Of a stretch of 32,766 bases of DNA, positions 18,517 through 25,426 are shown one piece after another. Made by a program: the position numbers and the translations under genes. Each line of letters starts with the position of its first letter. Position 1 is the stretch's first letter. The notes below the pieces were generated by a model. It had not been told where the DNA came from, did no database searches, and worked only from the letters and a program-made list of their open reading frames with translations. This DNA is from Oscillospiraceae bacterium (lineage in GTDB: Bacteria > Bacillota > Clostridia > Oscillospirales > Oscillospiraceae). The stretch is from NCBI GenBank assembly GCA_902765025.1, contig CACWYC010000020.1, forward strand, positions 1 through 32,766. The letters run 5' to 3'.

Positions 18517-19380
18517 TCAACCGCGAAGGGTGGAAATACGCTGTTCGGCCTCCGCCATCTCCCGGGCCTCTCTCTTGCGGCGCAGGCGCTGCAGACCGCT
18601 CATCACCAGCATGCCCGCCACCATGACCAGCACCATCAGGGTGGTCAGCGCGTTGATGTCCGGCGTGATACCCGTGCGATTGACGGACAAAATCAGCACC
18701 GGCAGGGTGGACTGGCGGGCAGAGGCCAGCATGTTGGACATGATGACGTCGTCGATGGACAGGGTGAAGCTGAGAAAGGCCGCCGACAGGATGCCCGGCA
18801 TGATGCTGGGAATGGTGACGCGCCAGAAGGTCTGCACCCGGTTGGCGCCCAGGTCCATGGACGCCTCCTGCAGCGTCTCGTTATCACCGCTGATGCGGCC
18901 CTTGATGGTGACCACCGCATAGGGGATGCAGAAGGTGCAGTGGCCGATGACGATGGTGCCCATCCCCAGACGGATGCCCACGGTCATGAAGATAATCAGC
19001 ATGGACACGGCCAGCACGATCTCCGGCACCACGATGGGGACATACAGCATGAGGTTGATGAACTTCTTGCCGCGGAACTCGAATTTCTTCAATCCGATGC
19101 CGCCAAGCACGCCCACCACCACGCTGATTACGGTGGCCGCCACGGCAATGGCCAGGGAGTAGACCAGCGACTCCCACAGGTCGTGGTTGCCGAAGGAAAA
19201 GAGCTTGCCGTACCACTGGGTGGTGAAGCCCTCCCAGGAGTAGTTCCGCTTGGCGTCGTTGAATGAGAACTGGATCATCACCAGCACCGGGATATAGAAC
19301 AGCGCATAGATGACGGCGGCATACAGAGCGCTCCAGAAGGCGTTGCGCCTCTGCCGCAGCAGCTTTTTGTTTTTCATCAC
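18517..19380 (-). CDS. potC: ABC permease, PotC-like
   Basis: Inner-membrane permease of the PotABCD-type importer. It is a BPD_transp_1 protein with about six membrane helices, beginning in the helix ALYAAVIYALFYIPVLVMIQ. The ATPase-coupling EAA loop is LQEASMDLGANRVQTFWRVT, with the conserved Gly of the EAA motif. It has 287 residues, slightly longer than E. coli PotC because of a charged C-terminal tail (LRRKREAREMAEAEQRI). The ATG overlaps the potB stop by four bases, indicating translational coupling. The symbol reflects family resemblance; the cargo is probably an Amadori compound, judging by the frl genes downstream. Confidence 0.85.
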   Translation of the reverse strand: MMKNKKLLRQRRNAFWSALYAAVIYALFYIPVLVMIQFSFNDAKRNYSWEGFTTQWYGKLFSFGNHDLWESLVYSLAIAVAATVISVVVGVLGGIGLKKFEFRGKKFINLMLYVPIVVPEIVLAVSMLIIFMTVGIRLGMGTIVIGHCTFCIPYAVVTIKGRISGDNETLQEASMDLGANRVQTFWRVTIPSIMPGILSAAFLSFTLSIDDVIMSNMLASARQSTLPVLILSVNRTGITPDINALTTLMVLVMVAGMLVMSGLQRLRRKREAREMAEAEQRISTLRG

Positions 19381-20243
19381 AGCACCTCCATATCCTCGAT
19401 TTTGGCGAAGCGGGAATAGAGGAAGATCAGCAGCGCCGTGATGAGCAGCAGCAGTACGCTCAGGGCTGCGCCCAGCGGCCAGTTGCGGATGGTGCCGAAC
19501 TGATTTTTGATGATGTTGCCGATGTACAGCACCTTGCCGCCGCCCAGCATGTCGGTGATGGTATAGGTACCCAGGGCGGGGATAAAGGTGAGAATGATGG
19601 CGGAGAAGATGCCGGGGAAGGTGAGCGGCAGCGTCACCTTGCGAAAGGTGGTGGCAGGGGTGGCGCCCAAATCAGCCGACGCCTCCAGCATGGCCTTTTG
19701 CAGCTTCTCGATGGAGGAGTACATGGGAAGCACGGCGAAGGGCAGGAAGTTGGTGATCAGTCCCAGCAGCACCAGCCCGTCGGTGTAGATGAATTTCACC
19801 GGGGATTGCACGATGCCCAGCGCCAGCAGGGCCTTGTTTACGGGCCCGTTTGTCTGGAACAGCAGCATCCAGGCGTTCAGCCGCATGAGGGAGTTGGTCC
19901 ACAGGGGAATCATCAGCAGCATGATGAGCCGGGAGGCCACGTCCGCGCTCTTGCGGGCAATGTAGTAGGCAAAGGGATAGCCCAACAGCAGGCATACCGC
20001 CGTGGTCACCACGGCCACCTGAAGGCTCTTGAGGATCACGGCAAAGTAGGTCACGTCTGCCAGCGTCTCATAGGAGGTGAGGGTGGGTGTGTACTCCACA
20101 CCGCCGAAGGTGCCCCGGGACATGAAGCTGATGTAGATGATGAACAGCATGGGCACCGTGACAAACAGCACCATCCACACCGACACAGGGCCCGCCTGAG
20201 CGATGGCCGGCAGCGGATTGCGGCGCTTTTTCGGGGCGGTCAT
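19377..20243 (-). CDS. potB: ABC permease, PotB-like
   Basis: Second inner-membrane permease of the importer, with about six helices: an N-terminal helix (VSVWMVLFVTVPMLFIIYIS), a large periplasmic loop (RGTFGGVEYTPTLTSYETL) and the EAA loop LEASADLGATPATTFRKVTL. The periplasmic loop and the PLWTNSLMRLNAWMLLF segment are typical of PotB. It has 288 residues. The start ATG overlaps the potA stop by four bases and the stop overlaps potC by four, so potA-potB-potC form a tightly coupled block. It would pair with PotC to form the channel served by the PotA ATPase and the PotD-like lipoprotein. Confidence 0.85.
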   Translation of the reverse strand: MTAPKKRRNPLPAIAQAGPVSVWMVLFVTVPMLFIIYISFMSRGTFGGVEYTPTLTSYETLADVTYFAVILKSLQVAVVTTAVCLLLGYPFAYYIARKSADVASRLIMLLMIPLWTNSLMRLNAWMLLFQTNGPVNKALLALGIVQSPVKFIYTDGLVLLGLITNFLPFAVLPMYSSIEKLQKAMLEASADLGATPATTFRKVTLPLTFPGIFSAIILTFIPALGTYTITDMLGGGKVLYIGNIIKNQFGTIRNWPLGAALSVLLLLITALLIFLYSRFAKIEDMEVL

Positions 20244-21322
20244 GGGGCCACCTCCTCCGTCAGGCGAATGGGCACGGATTTGTTTTCCGGCCAGTAGATG
20301 AACCGCTCGTCCCCTTCGCGGAGGGTGGGGTCGGGCTCAAAGCGGCTGAACTTGACTTCCTGGCCGCCGGGCAGATCCAGACTGGTTTTGATCACCGTGC
20401 CCATGTAGATGAAGTCCTTGACCCGGCCCCTCAGCGTAAAGCCCTCAACCGGCGCGGCGCTGACGGCCAGGTATTCCGGACGGACGGAGATGCAGATTCT
20501 CTCGCCCACGGCAAAGCCCTCGCCCCGGGTGCGCACCAGACCGCCCTCGGTTTCCACGGAGAGGAGGGACCCCTCTGCGGAGACCACCGTGCCTTCGATG
20601 ACGTTGCTCTCGCCGATGAAATCCGCCACAAACCGGCAGTTGGGGTGGTCATAGATTTCCAGCGGCGCGTCGATCTGCAGGATAACGCCGTCCTTCATCA
20701 CCGCGATGCGGTCGGACATGGTCATGGCCTCCTCCTGATCGTGGGTGACATATACGAAGGTGATGCCCAGCTTGCGCTGCAGCCGCTTCAGCTCGATCTG
20801 CATCTGCTTGCGCAGCTTCAGGTCCAGCGCGCCCAGAGGCTCGTCCAGCAGCAGCACCCGGGGATTGTTGATCAGGGCGCGGGCAATGGCCACACGCTGT
20901 TTCTGACCGCCGGAGAGGGCGTCGGGCTTCCGCTTTTCATAGCCCGCCATCTGCACCAGCTCCAACATTTTGGTGACCTGCTCCTTGATTTGCGCCTTGG
21001 GCCACTTTTTGATGGTGGGCCCATAGGCCACGTTGTCATACACCGTCATGTGGGGGAACAGGGAGTAGTTCTGGAAGACCGTGTTCACATCCCGCTGATA
21101 CGGTTCCTTCTCCTCCACCCGCTGGCCCTGCACCTCTATGATGCCGGCGGTGGCGTCCTCAAAGCCTGCAATCATCCGCAGCGTGGTGGTCTTGCCGCAG
21201 CCGGAGGGGCCCAGCAACGTCAAAAACTCGCCGGACCGAATCTCCAGATTCATGTCCTTGACCACGTGATTGCCGCCATACCACTTGTCCACATGCCGCA
21301 GGGAAACGATGGAATCCGCCAA
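20240..21322 (-). CDS. potA: ABC transporter ATPase, PotA-like
   Basis: ATP-hydrolysing subunit of the importer, on the cytoplasmic face. It has Walker A GPSGCGKTT (about 38-46), the Q-loop in VFQNYSLFPHMTV, signature LSGGQKQRVAIARAL, Walker B VLLLDEPLGALD, the switch His in YVTHDQEEAM and a C-terminal TOBE/OB region (GERICISVRPEYLAV). TTG at 21322 is preferred: it follows GAGGTGAT at the right distance and gives MADSIVSLRHVDKWYGG; the frame is open further upstream only across the promoter. It is the first gene of the operon potABCD-frlBCD, transcribed from the promoter at 21378-21406. Confidence 0.87.
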   Translation of the reverse strand: MADSIVSLRHVDKWYGGNHVVKDMNLEIRSGEFLTLLGPSGCGKTTTLRMIAGFEDATAGIIEVQGQRVEEKEPYQRDVNTVFQNYSLFPHMTVYDNVAYGPTIKKWPKAQIKEQVTKMLELVQMAGYEKRKPDALSGGQKQRVAIARALINNPRVLLLDEPLGALDLKLRKQMQIELKRLQRKLGITFVYVTHDQEEAMTMSDRIAVMKDGVILQIDAPLEIYDHPNCRFVADFIGESNVIEGTVVSAEGSLLSVETEGGLVRTRGEGFAVGERICISVRPEYLAVSAAPVEGFTLRGRVKDFIYMGTVIKTSLDLPGGQEVKFSRFEPDPTLREGDERFIYWPENKSVPIRLTEEVAP

Positions 21323-21365
21323 AACGATCACCTCATTCCTTGTGATGGGTACTGGGTTGCTTACC

Positions 21366-21379
21366 CTTGTTACAACAAG
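21366..21379 (-). promoter_or_regulatory. Palindromic operator candidate at the pot-frl start site
   Basis: CTTGTT and AACAAG arms flank two bases, forming a 14-bp dyad that begins at the -10 box and covers the expected transcription start. This position suits repression. The two GntR regulators encoded just upstream are the natural candidates, although the site does not match the usual GTnTAnAC core of HutC-type regulators. Confidence 0.5.
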
Positions 21380-21406
21380 TATAGTTATATTCCATACCAT
21401 TTTCAA
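21378..21406 (-). promoter_or_regulatory. pot-frl operon promoter, TTGAAA-17-TATACT
   Basis: The minus strand has TTGAAA (21406-21401), a 17-base spacer and TATACT (21383-21378). It lies between the terminator of the GntR genes and the potA start and would drive all seven pot-frl genes. Confidence 0.75.
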
Positions 21407-21483
21407 GATAGAGGGGCATTTTTCTCTAATATGACGGTATAAAGCTCGATTATTCTGTGCAGATTGCATATCGAAAGCGCAAA

Positions 21484-21515
21484 ATTCCCCGAATATCGGT
21501 AGATATTCGGGGAAT
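21484..21515 (-). terminator. Terminator after the gntR pair
   Basis: A 14-bp perfect stem (ATTCCCCGAATATC with GATATTCGGGGAAT) encloses a 4-base loop. On the minus strand the 3' arm runs into TTTTGC. It separates the regulator genes from the pot-frl promoter. Confidence 0.75.
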
Positions 21516-21549
21516 CAAACAGAATAATTACAATTCGATTTTATACCAA

Positions 21550-22275
21550 TTAGGAATTTGTATAGTGTACGCGGAACTCGGTCTTGTCGCCGCGCACATA
21601 GTTGCGGGCAAATTCAATGACCCGTCCGCCGGTGTCCCGGGTGACGCAGGAGAACTCCATCACCGCCTGTTGGGGCGGCAGATCGATCAGCTTGGCCACC
21701 GCCGGCTCCAGATGGGTGAGGCGCAGCACCTGATGGCCGCGGCTGGGCTGCACGCCGTTCCACAGATAGGCGTCGTAGATGGAGAAAAGCTGAATGTCAA
21801 TGTCCTCCAGACCGGGCAGTACGGCGTAAGGGATATAGATCTCCTCCAGGGCCACCGGCTCGCCGCCGCTGTAATCGATGCGGCGGACAAACCACACGTC
21901 GTCGTCGGGGTGCAGACCCAGCACCTGGGCATAGTAGGGGCCGGCCTTGCGCAGCGCCTTCACCAGTACCCGGGTGGCTGCCTCCCGGGAGCGCTCCTTC
22001 ATGGTATGGCGGTAGCCGCCCAGCGTATCCAGTTCCCGTTCCGTCTTTTCGCCGCATACAAACACTCCCTTGCCCTGTACGGATCGCAGCAGCCCCTCGT
22101 TTTCCAGCGCCGCCAGTGCGCTGCGGACGCTGACTCTGTTGATGTCGTATTGCTCGCTGAGCTGATTTTCCGAGGGGATGGCGGTGCCGGCGGGGTATTC
22201 ACCCTCCTCAATTTTGCTGCGGATGACCTCACGGAGCTGGATATAAAGGGGGGAGCGGTAATTTACATCGTTCAT
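21550..22275 (-). CDS. GntR/HutC-family regulator with UTRA sensor, second of pair
   Basis: A transcription regulator with an N-terminal GntR winged helix (SPLYIQLREVIRSKIEEGEY, IPSENQLSEQYDINRVSVRS, LLRSVQGKGVFV) and a C-terminal UTRA ligand domain (VWFVRRIDYSGGEPVALEEI, AVMEFSCVTRDTGGRVIEFA, and the RNYVRGDKTEFRV end). It has 241 residues, standard for HutC/FrlR-type repressors, which bind phosphorylated sugars or related effectors. The ATG overlaps the preceding gntR stop by four bases. Its place directly upstream of the potABCD-frlBCD operon makes it a likely FrlR-like repressor, with fructoselysine or its 6-phosphate as the suggested effector. Confidence 0.85.
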   Translation of the reverse strand: MNDVNYRSPLYIQLREVIRSKIEEGEYPAGTAIPSENQLSEQYDINRVSVRSALAALENEGLLRSVQGKGVFVCGEKTERELDTLGGYRHTMKERSREAATRVLVKALRKAGPYYAQVLGLHPDDDVWFVRRIDYSGGEPVALEEIYIPYAVLPGLEDIDIQLFSIYDAYLWNGVQPSRGHQVLRLTHLEPAVAKLIDLPPQQAVMEFSCVTRDTGGRVIEFARNYVRGDKTEFRVHYTNS

Positions 22276-23012
22276 GGCTCGTCCTCCTCACCACTGCGCC
22301 AGCGTAGCACGCCGGCCATCTCCACCACATCGCCGCGGGCCACGGTGCGGCAGTACTCCACGGTAGTGCCGTCGGGAGCGTCGGTGCGGCTGACGATCCA
22401 GAACACGGCGTCACCGGGCAGGATATGCAGGTGGGCGGCCTCCTCGGCATTGGCCAGAGTGATGCTGGCCTTCTCCTCGCCGTGATCCAGACGCAGGCCA
22501 TAGACCTCCTCCAACACGGCAAACAAAGAGCCGTTTACCAGATCGTGCTCCTCCAGATGGGGGGCCAGCTCCACCGGGATGTAGGTCGTCTCGATGAGTA
22601 CGGGGGTGTCGTTCAGTATACGCAGACGGGAGATGCGGTACAGCTTCTCCCCCAGCACACGGCGAAACCGGCGGGCAAGGTGCTTGTCGCACTCCACGGT
22701 GGAGAAGGACAGCAGCCGCGTCTCCGCCGTAAAACCGCTGCTGGCGGCATAGTCGGAAAAGCTTTGCAGATCCTGAAGCGTCCGGCGAAACCGGGGGGCG
22801 ATCCGGGTGCCGCTGCCCTGTACGGACACCAGCCGACCTGCCGCCGTCAGCCGGGCAATGGCACTGCGCAGGGTGCTGCGGTTCAGACCCCACATGGCGC
22901 ACATGTCCCGCTCCGGCGGCAGACTGTCTCCCGCCCGGAGATCGTGGGTCAGGATGTAGGCCTCAATGCATTCCTGAGCATATTCTCTGGGACGCGGCGT
23001 GTAGGTCTGCAA
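22272..23012 (-). CDS. GntR/HutC-family regulator with UTRA sensor, first of pair
   Basis: A second GntR-UTRA regulator, only distantly similar to its neighbour. The winged helix reads EYAQECIEAYILTHDLRAGD, PPERDMCAMWGLNRSTLRSA and RLVSVQGSGTRIAP; the UTRA domain has KLYRISRLRILNDTPVLIET, YIPVELAPHLEEHDL and VEYCRTVARGDVVEM. The start is TTG at 23012 after GGGAGGTGATTTGCC. It overlaps the next gntR gene by four bases, so both are made together. Two different UTRA regulators in one operon might form a heterodimer or sense two effectors of one pathway. A dyad overlaps its own -10 region, which suggests autoregulation. Confidence 0.85.
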   Translation of the reverse strand: MQTYTPRPREYAQECIEAYILTHDLRAGDSLPPERDMCAMWGLNRSTLRSAIARLTAAGRLVSVQGSGTRIAPRFRRTLQDLQSFSDYAASSGFTAETRLLSFSTVECDKHLARRFRRVLGEKLYRISRLRILNDTPVLIETTYIPVELAPHLEEHDLVNGSLFAVLEEVYGLRLDHGEEKASITLANAEEAAHLHILPGDAVFWIVSRTDAPDGTTVEYCRTVARGDVVEMAGVLRWRSGEEDEP

Positions 23013-23054
23013 GGCAAATCACCTCCCGATGGCAACCTGAATTGGTTTGAAATC

Positions 23055-23083
23055 AGTATAAACTGTTTACCGTCAAAACGCAA
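23055..23083 (-). promoter_or_regulatory. gntR-pair promoter with overlapping dyad
   Basis: The minus strand has TTGCGT (23083-23078), a 17-base spacer and TATACT (23060-23055). The odd palindrome TAAAC-A-GTTTA (23069-23059) overlaps the -10 box. Together they read GTAAACAGTTTATAC, which contains a GTnTAnAC core (GTTTATAC) as used by HutC-type GntR proteins. Autorepression is therefore likely. Confidence 0.6.
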
Positions 23084-23084
23084 G

Positions 23085-23249
23085 GAAAAGTGGAAGGAGG
23101 CGCTGGCAGAAAAGGGCGTCTCGCTGGAGGACGTGTGGCGGAACAACGACGCCTACCACGCTCTCCAAGCGGTGGAGGGCCTCATCATCACCGGCCCCAC
23201 CGGCACCAATGTGAACGATGTGTGCATCGGCTTGATAGACGGTAAATGA
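23085..23249 (+). pseudogene. C-terminal remnant of a MOFRL-type glycerate 2-kinase
   Basis: The plus-strand frame ending at 23249 reads EALAEKGVSLEDVWRNNDAY, then HALQAVEGLIITGPTGTNVN and DVCIGLIDGK. The NNDAYHAL and GPTGTNVND motifs mark the C-terminal end of MOFRL-family glycerate kinases. Everything upstream of about 50 codons is missing; the promoter of the gntR pair abuts it. A strong terminator follows at 23264, probably the original terminator of the lost gene. Confidence 0.6.
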
Positions 23250-23263
23250 GAATGAAACAGCGC

Positions 23264-23307
23264 CAGCTCCGCCGATTCGGCGGGGCTGCTCTTTTCCCTG
23301 TTTTTTT
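23264..23307 (+). terminator. Intrinsic terminator after the glycerate kinase remnant
   Basis: CAGCTCCGCC (23264-23273) pairs with GGCGGGGCTG (23279-23288), with one wobble pair, and is followed by CTCTTTTCCCTG and seven Ts (23301-23307). Confidence 0.7.
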
Positions 23308-23417
23308 CAAAACCTATGCATGAAAAGAATTTGATGTTTCGGCACGAACTATGCAGACAGCATATCTTGTGAATTGGGTCATAATATGGTATATTTTGGT
23401 CAAGAGGGGGCGATGGT

Positions 23418-23684
23418 ATGGGCGTTCGGCATCTATCCGGCACACCTTGGCACAAGGAGCGTGTGCATCGGCAGGAGGGGGACGAGCGGCGGTATAAGGG
23501 CCGCTGCCGGTTCTACGAATACAAGGACAACTGGTGCAAAATGCGTATCGGACAATGCGTCGGCAGTGCTCACTGTGAGAGGTACGAGGCCGTCAGCGAA
23601 GAGGAGTTTCGCCACCGGCAGAGTGCCCTGCAGAGGCACAAAAAGAACCAACCAACCAAGGATGACGAGTGTTATTGGTATTGA
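23418..23684 (+). CDS. Small cysteine-containing protein of unknown function
   Basis: I do not recognise a family. The 88-residue product is basic and polar, with four Cys in a central block (GRCRFYEYKDNWCKMRIGQC, then VGSAHCERYEAV) that could bind a metal, followed by a charged helix (SEEEFRHRQSALQRHKKNQ). The start at 23418 follows a purine-rich AAGAGGGGG. A TTGTGA-17-TATATT promoter-like pair lies at 23367-23395. The frame ends at TGA (23682-23684), but the same frame stays open for another 48 codons, ending at 23831. The composition of that stretch (RHGLRYHAIIDFIRGHILTR) looks coding, so the TGA may be a nonsense mutation in a longer gene. No membrane segment is seen. Confidence 0.4.
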   Translation: MGVRHLSGTPWHKERVHRQEGDERRYKGRCRFYEYKDNWCKMRIGQCVGSAHCERYEAVSEEEFRHRQSALQRHKKNQPTKDDECYWY

Positions 23685-23831
23685 TGGGGCGATGGGCGGG
23701 TACTGGCCCGGCATGGCCTCCGTTACCACGCAATCATTGACTTTATCCGTGGGCATATCTTGACCCGCCTGCGTGATGGATATGGTGACTCTGCCATGAT
23801 AGATTCTGAAAAGGAGCACATCCCAGTATGA
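23685..23831 (+). pseudogene. In-frame continuation beyond the TGA
   Basis: Directly after the TGA at 23682-23684 the same frame reads WGDGRVLARHGLRYHAIIDF, IRGHILTRLRDGYGDSAMID and SEKEHIPV, then stops at 23829-23831. An ATG overlaps that stop (ATGA) and opens a further frame that soon hits TAA and then continues (GTQWGNKKYMNMKHLEAMDN). Successive in-frame stops suggest a decaying gene cluster. I recognise no family. Confidence 0.3.
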
Positions 23832-23871
23832 AGAAGAAAAGGAACTCCTAACGGCAATTGCAACCGGGACG

Positions 23872-24243
23872 TCATATTGCCGGTACACAGTGGGGCAACA
23901 AGAAGTACATGAACATGAAGCATCTGGAGGCGATGGACAACGCCTCCCTTGCCGGGTGACTTCGCTCACCGGGGCTGCAAACAAATTTGCGCATAACTCT
24001 TGACACTACCAAGTTTCCGAAATGAACATGAGCACCGCCCCAGTTGGCATGAAAAGGAGGCTCCACATAGCAGCCTTCACCGACTTCAGCAAGCATCTGC
24101 TTCAATAAGGCTTCCCGCTTCTCCTGCTCGGAGGGGCGGGTTTGATTATAGTCATACAAAAGCTCCAGATGCTTCTGCTGCTCGATCAGAATGGATGGGT
24201 CGTTGGGCAAGTACAGCTCACCGCTGTGCAGAATCTCAAACAT
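23872..24243 (-). pseudogene. Truncated maltose/galactoside O-acetyltransferase (Maa/LacA type)
   Basis: The first about 78 residues match the N-terminus of sugar O-acetyltransferases: GELYLPNDPSILIEQQKHLE, LLYDYNQTRPSEQEKREALL, GEGCYVEPPFHANWGGAHVH and FGN. These form the helical cap and the first turn of the left-handed beta-helix. Near 24009 the sequence switches to unrelated residues; the catalytic His and the remaining hexapeptide repeats are missing. The ATG at 24243 has a good GAGGAGG site and lies 11 bases after the araC stop, so it was once the second gene of the araC transcript. Confidence 0.7.
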
Positions 24244-24254
24244 GGTGTGCCTCC

Positions 24255-25112
24255 TCAGCTTTGAATAAAATGCTTTGCCCGGTATTGACTTGGCGAGATG
24301 CCGAAGACATTTTTAAATGCGCGGGAAAAATGGAGCTGGTTCTCATAACCCACGCTGCGCCCGACCTCCGCAATGGAGATGCGCGTTGTCTTCAGCAGCT
24401 CAGAGGCCTTTGTCATGCGGTACTGTATCAGGTATTGCTGGGGTGACTGGCCCAGGATTTCCTTGAAGAGCTTGCCGAAGTAGCTGCGATTCAAACCGCA
24501 GGCGTCGGCAATCTCCTCCACAGAGACGTCCCTGCTGTAATTGAGATCGATGTAGCTCATGGCCTCCTTGATATAAAAATCCCGAAGGCGTTTATTGCCG
24601 ACCTCGATTTTTGTCCTGCTGGTCTGCACAAGCTCATCCAGAAGGATCATGCCAACTCCGATCAGCCGGATCGGGGATTTTTCATGATTGTCCACCAGAC
24701 CGAGCATATACTCCTGCACTCTGTTTTCACCTGTTTTGGGGGTATAGATCGGCTGAGTCTCGCTCAGCCCGGCCAGCGTCATACACTCCCTGGCGCGCAG
24801 GCCGCCAAACTCCACCCAGGCATATTCCCACGGGTCCTGCTCATCTGCGTAATAGGTGCTGATCTGCCCGGGGCAGAGGAGGAAGCCCTGACCGGCCGAC
24901 AAATAAAAGGCTTGGCCGCTGGTCTCCAGCTTTCCCTTGCCGTTGATGATGTAGTGAAACAGGAAATGATTGCGTACAGCTGGCCCGAACTGGTATATGG
25001 GGCGGCAGCGCTCCCAGCCGAACTGATACAGGTTCAGGTCGACAAAACGCTCGTCCTGAAAGACGTAGAACTTGACTTTGCTCTCTGTTTGAATGGGTTT
25101 CTGCGTGGCCAA
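24255..25112 (-). CDS. AraC-family regulator of the alpha-galactoside cluster
   Basis: A sugar-responsive transcription activator. An N-terminal cupin-like AraC_binding domain (about 20-150: HYIINGKGKLETSGQAFYLS, AGQGFLLCPGQISTYYA, PWEYAWVEFGGLRA) is followed by two C-terminal helix-turn-helix units (VSVEEIADACGLNRSYFGKL, then ISIAEVGRSVGYENQLHFSR and PSQYRAKHF). The start is taken as TTG 25112, seven bases after GGGAGGG, giving about 285 residues; upstream in-frame sequence overlaps the promoter. It is transcribed divergently from the binding-protein gene and is the probable activator of the downstream cluster, whose promoter has a perfect -10 but a poor -35 box. Alpha-galactosides are the inferred inducers. 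Confidence 0.85.
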   Translation of the reverse strand: MATQKPIQTESKVKFYVFQDERFVDLNLYQFGWERCRPIYQFGPAVRNHFLFHYIINGKGKLETSGQAFYLSAGQGFLLCPGQISTYYADEQDPWEYAWVEFGGLRARECMTLAGLSETQPIYTPKTGENRVQEYMLGLVDNHEKSPIRLIGVGMILLDELVQTSRTKIEVGNKRLRDFYIKEAMSYIDLNYSRDVSVEEIADACGLNRSYFGKLFKEILGQSPQQYLIQYRMTKASELLKTTRISIAEVGRSVGYENQLHFSRAFKNVFGISPSQYRAKHFIQS

Positions 25113-25151
25113 CTTGTATCCCTCCCTGACGCATGGAACTGCCTTGGGATC

Positions 25152-25181
25152 AGTATATACCAATTTGCGTTATAAGGTCAA
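25152..25181 (-). promoter_or_regulatory. araC promoter, TTGACC-18-TATACT
   Basis: The minus strand has TTGACC (25181-25176), an 18-base spacer and TATACT (25157-25152), about 40 bases ahead of the TTG start. This places the divergent regulator promoter about 110 bases from the -10 box of the transport operon. Confidence 0.65.
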
Positions 25182-25285
25182 TAAAAAACTGCTTTTTTAT
25201 CAAAAAAGAGATAAATAATATAGCAAAATTCCATTCTCCTATGCAAGTGTAGATGCTAAAATATAACTGCTTTCGGGGGCTCGTA

Positions 25286-25311
25286 TTTGTATAATGTGCA
25301 CAATATACAAA
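25286..25311 (+). promoter_or_regulatory. 26-bp dyad over the -10 box of the alpha-galactoside operon
   Basis: TTTGTATAATGTG (25286-25298) is followed directly by CACAATATACAAA, an inverted repeat with one mismatched pair. It contains a perfect TATAAT (25290-25295). No good -35 box lies 16-18 bases upstream, as expected for an activator-dependent promoter. The dyad covers the -10 and expected start, so a repressor-type operator, or an RNA hairpin if transcription starts earlier, is possible. Confidence 0.55.
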
Positions 25312-25426
25312 TTTGAGCTGCCATTTTTAGTGAATATGTCGGGTGCGAGGATCACGACGCGTTTCGGCCGAATGCGGAGGGTTCCCCGCACCAGACGCCT
25401 ACAAAAACAGGACAAGGAGAATGACA

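Noticed and set aside
23682..23684. TGA read as selenocysteine
   Set aside because: The surrounding residues match no known selenoprotein and no convincing stem-loop was identified just downstream; a nonsense mutation or true stop is simpler.
23832..24000. Phage terminase small-subunit gene
   Set aside because: A short frame contains KELLTAIATG, reminiscent of such proteins, but it has no start, no continuation and no other phage genes nearby.
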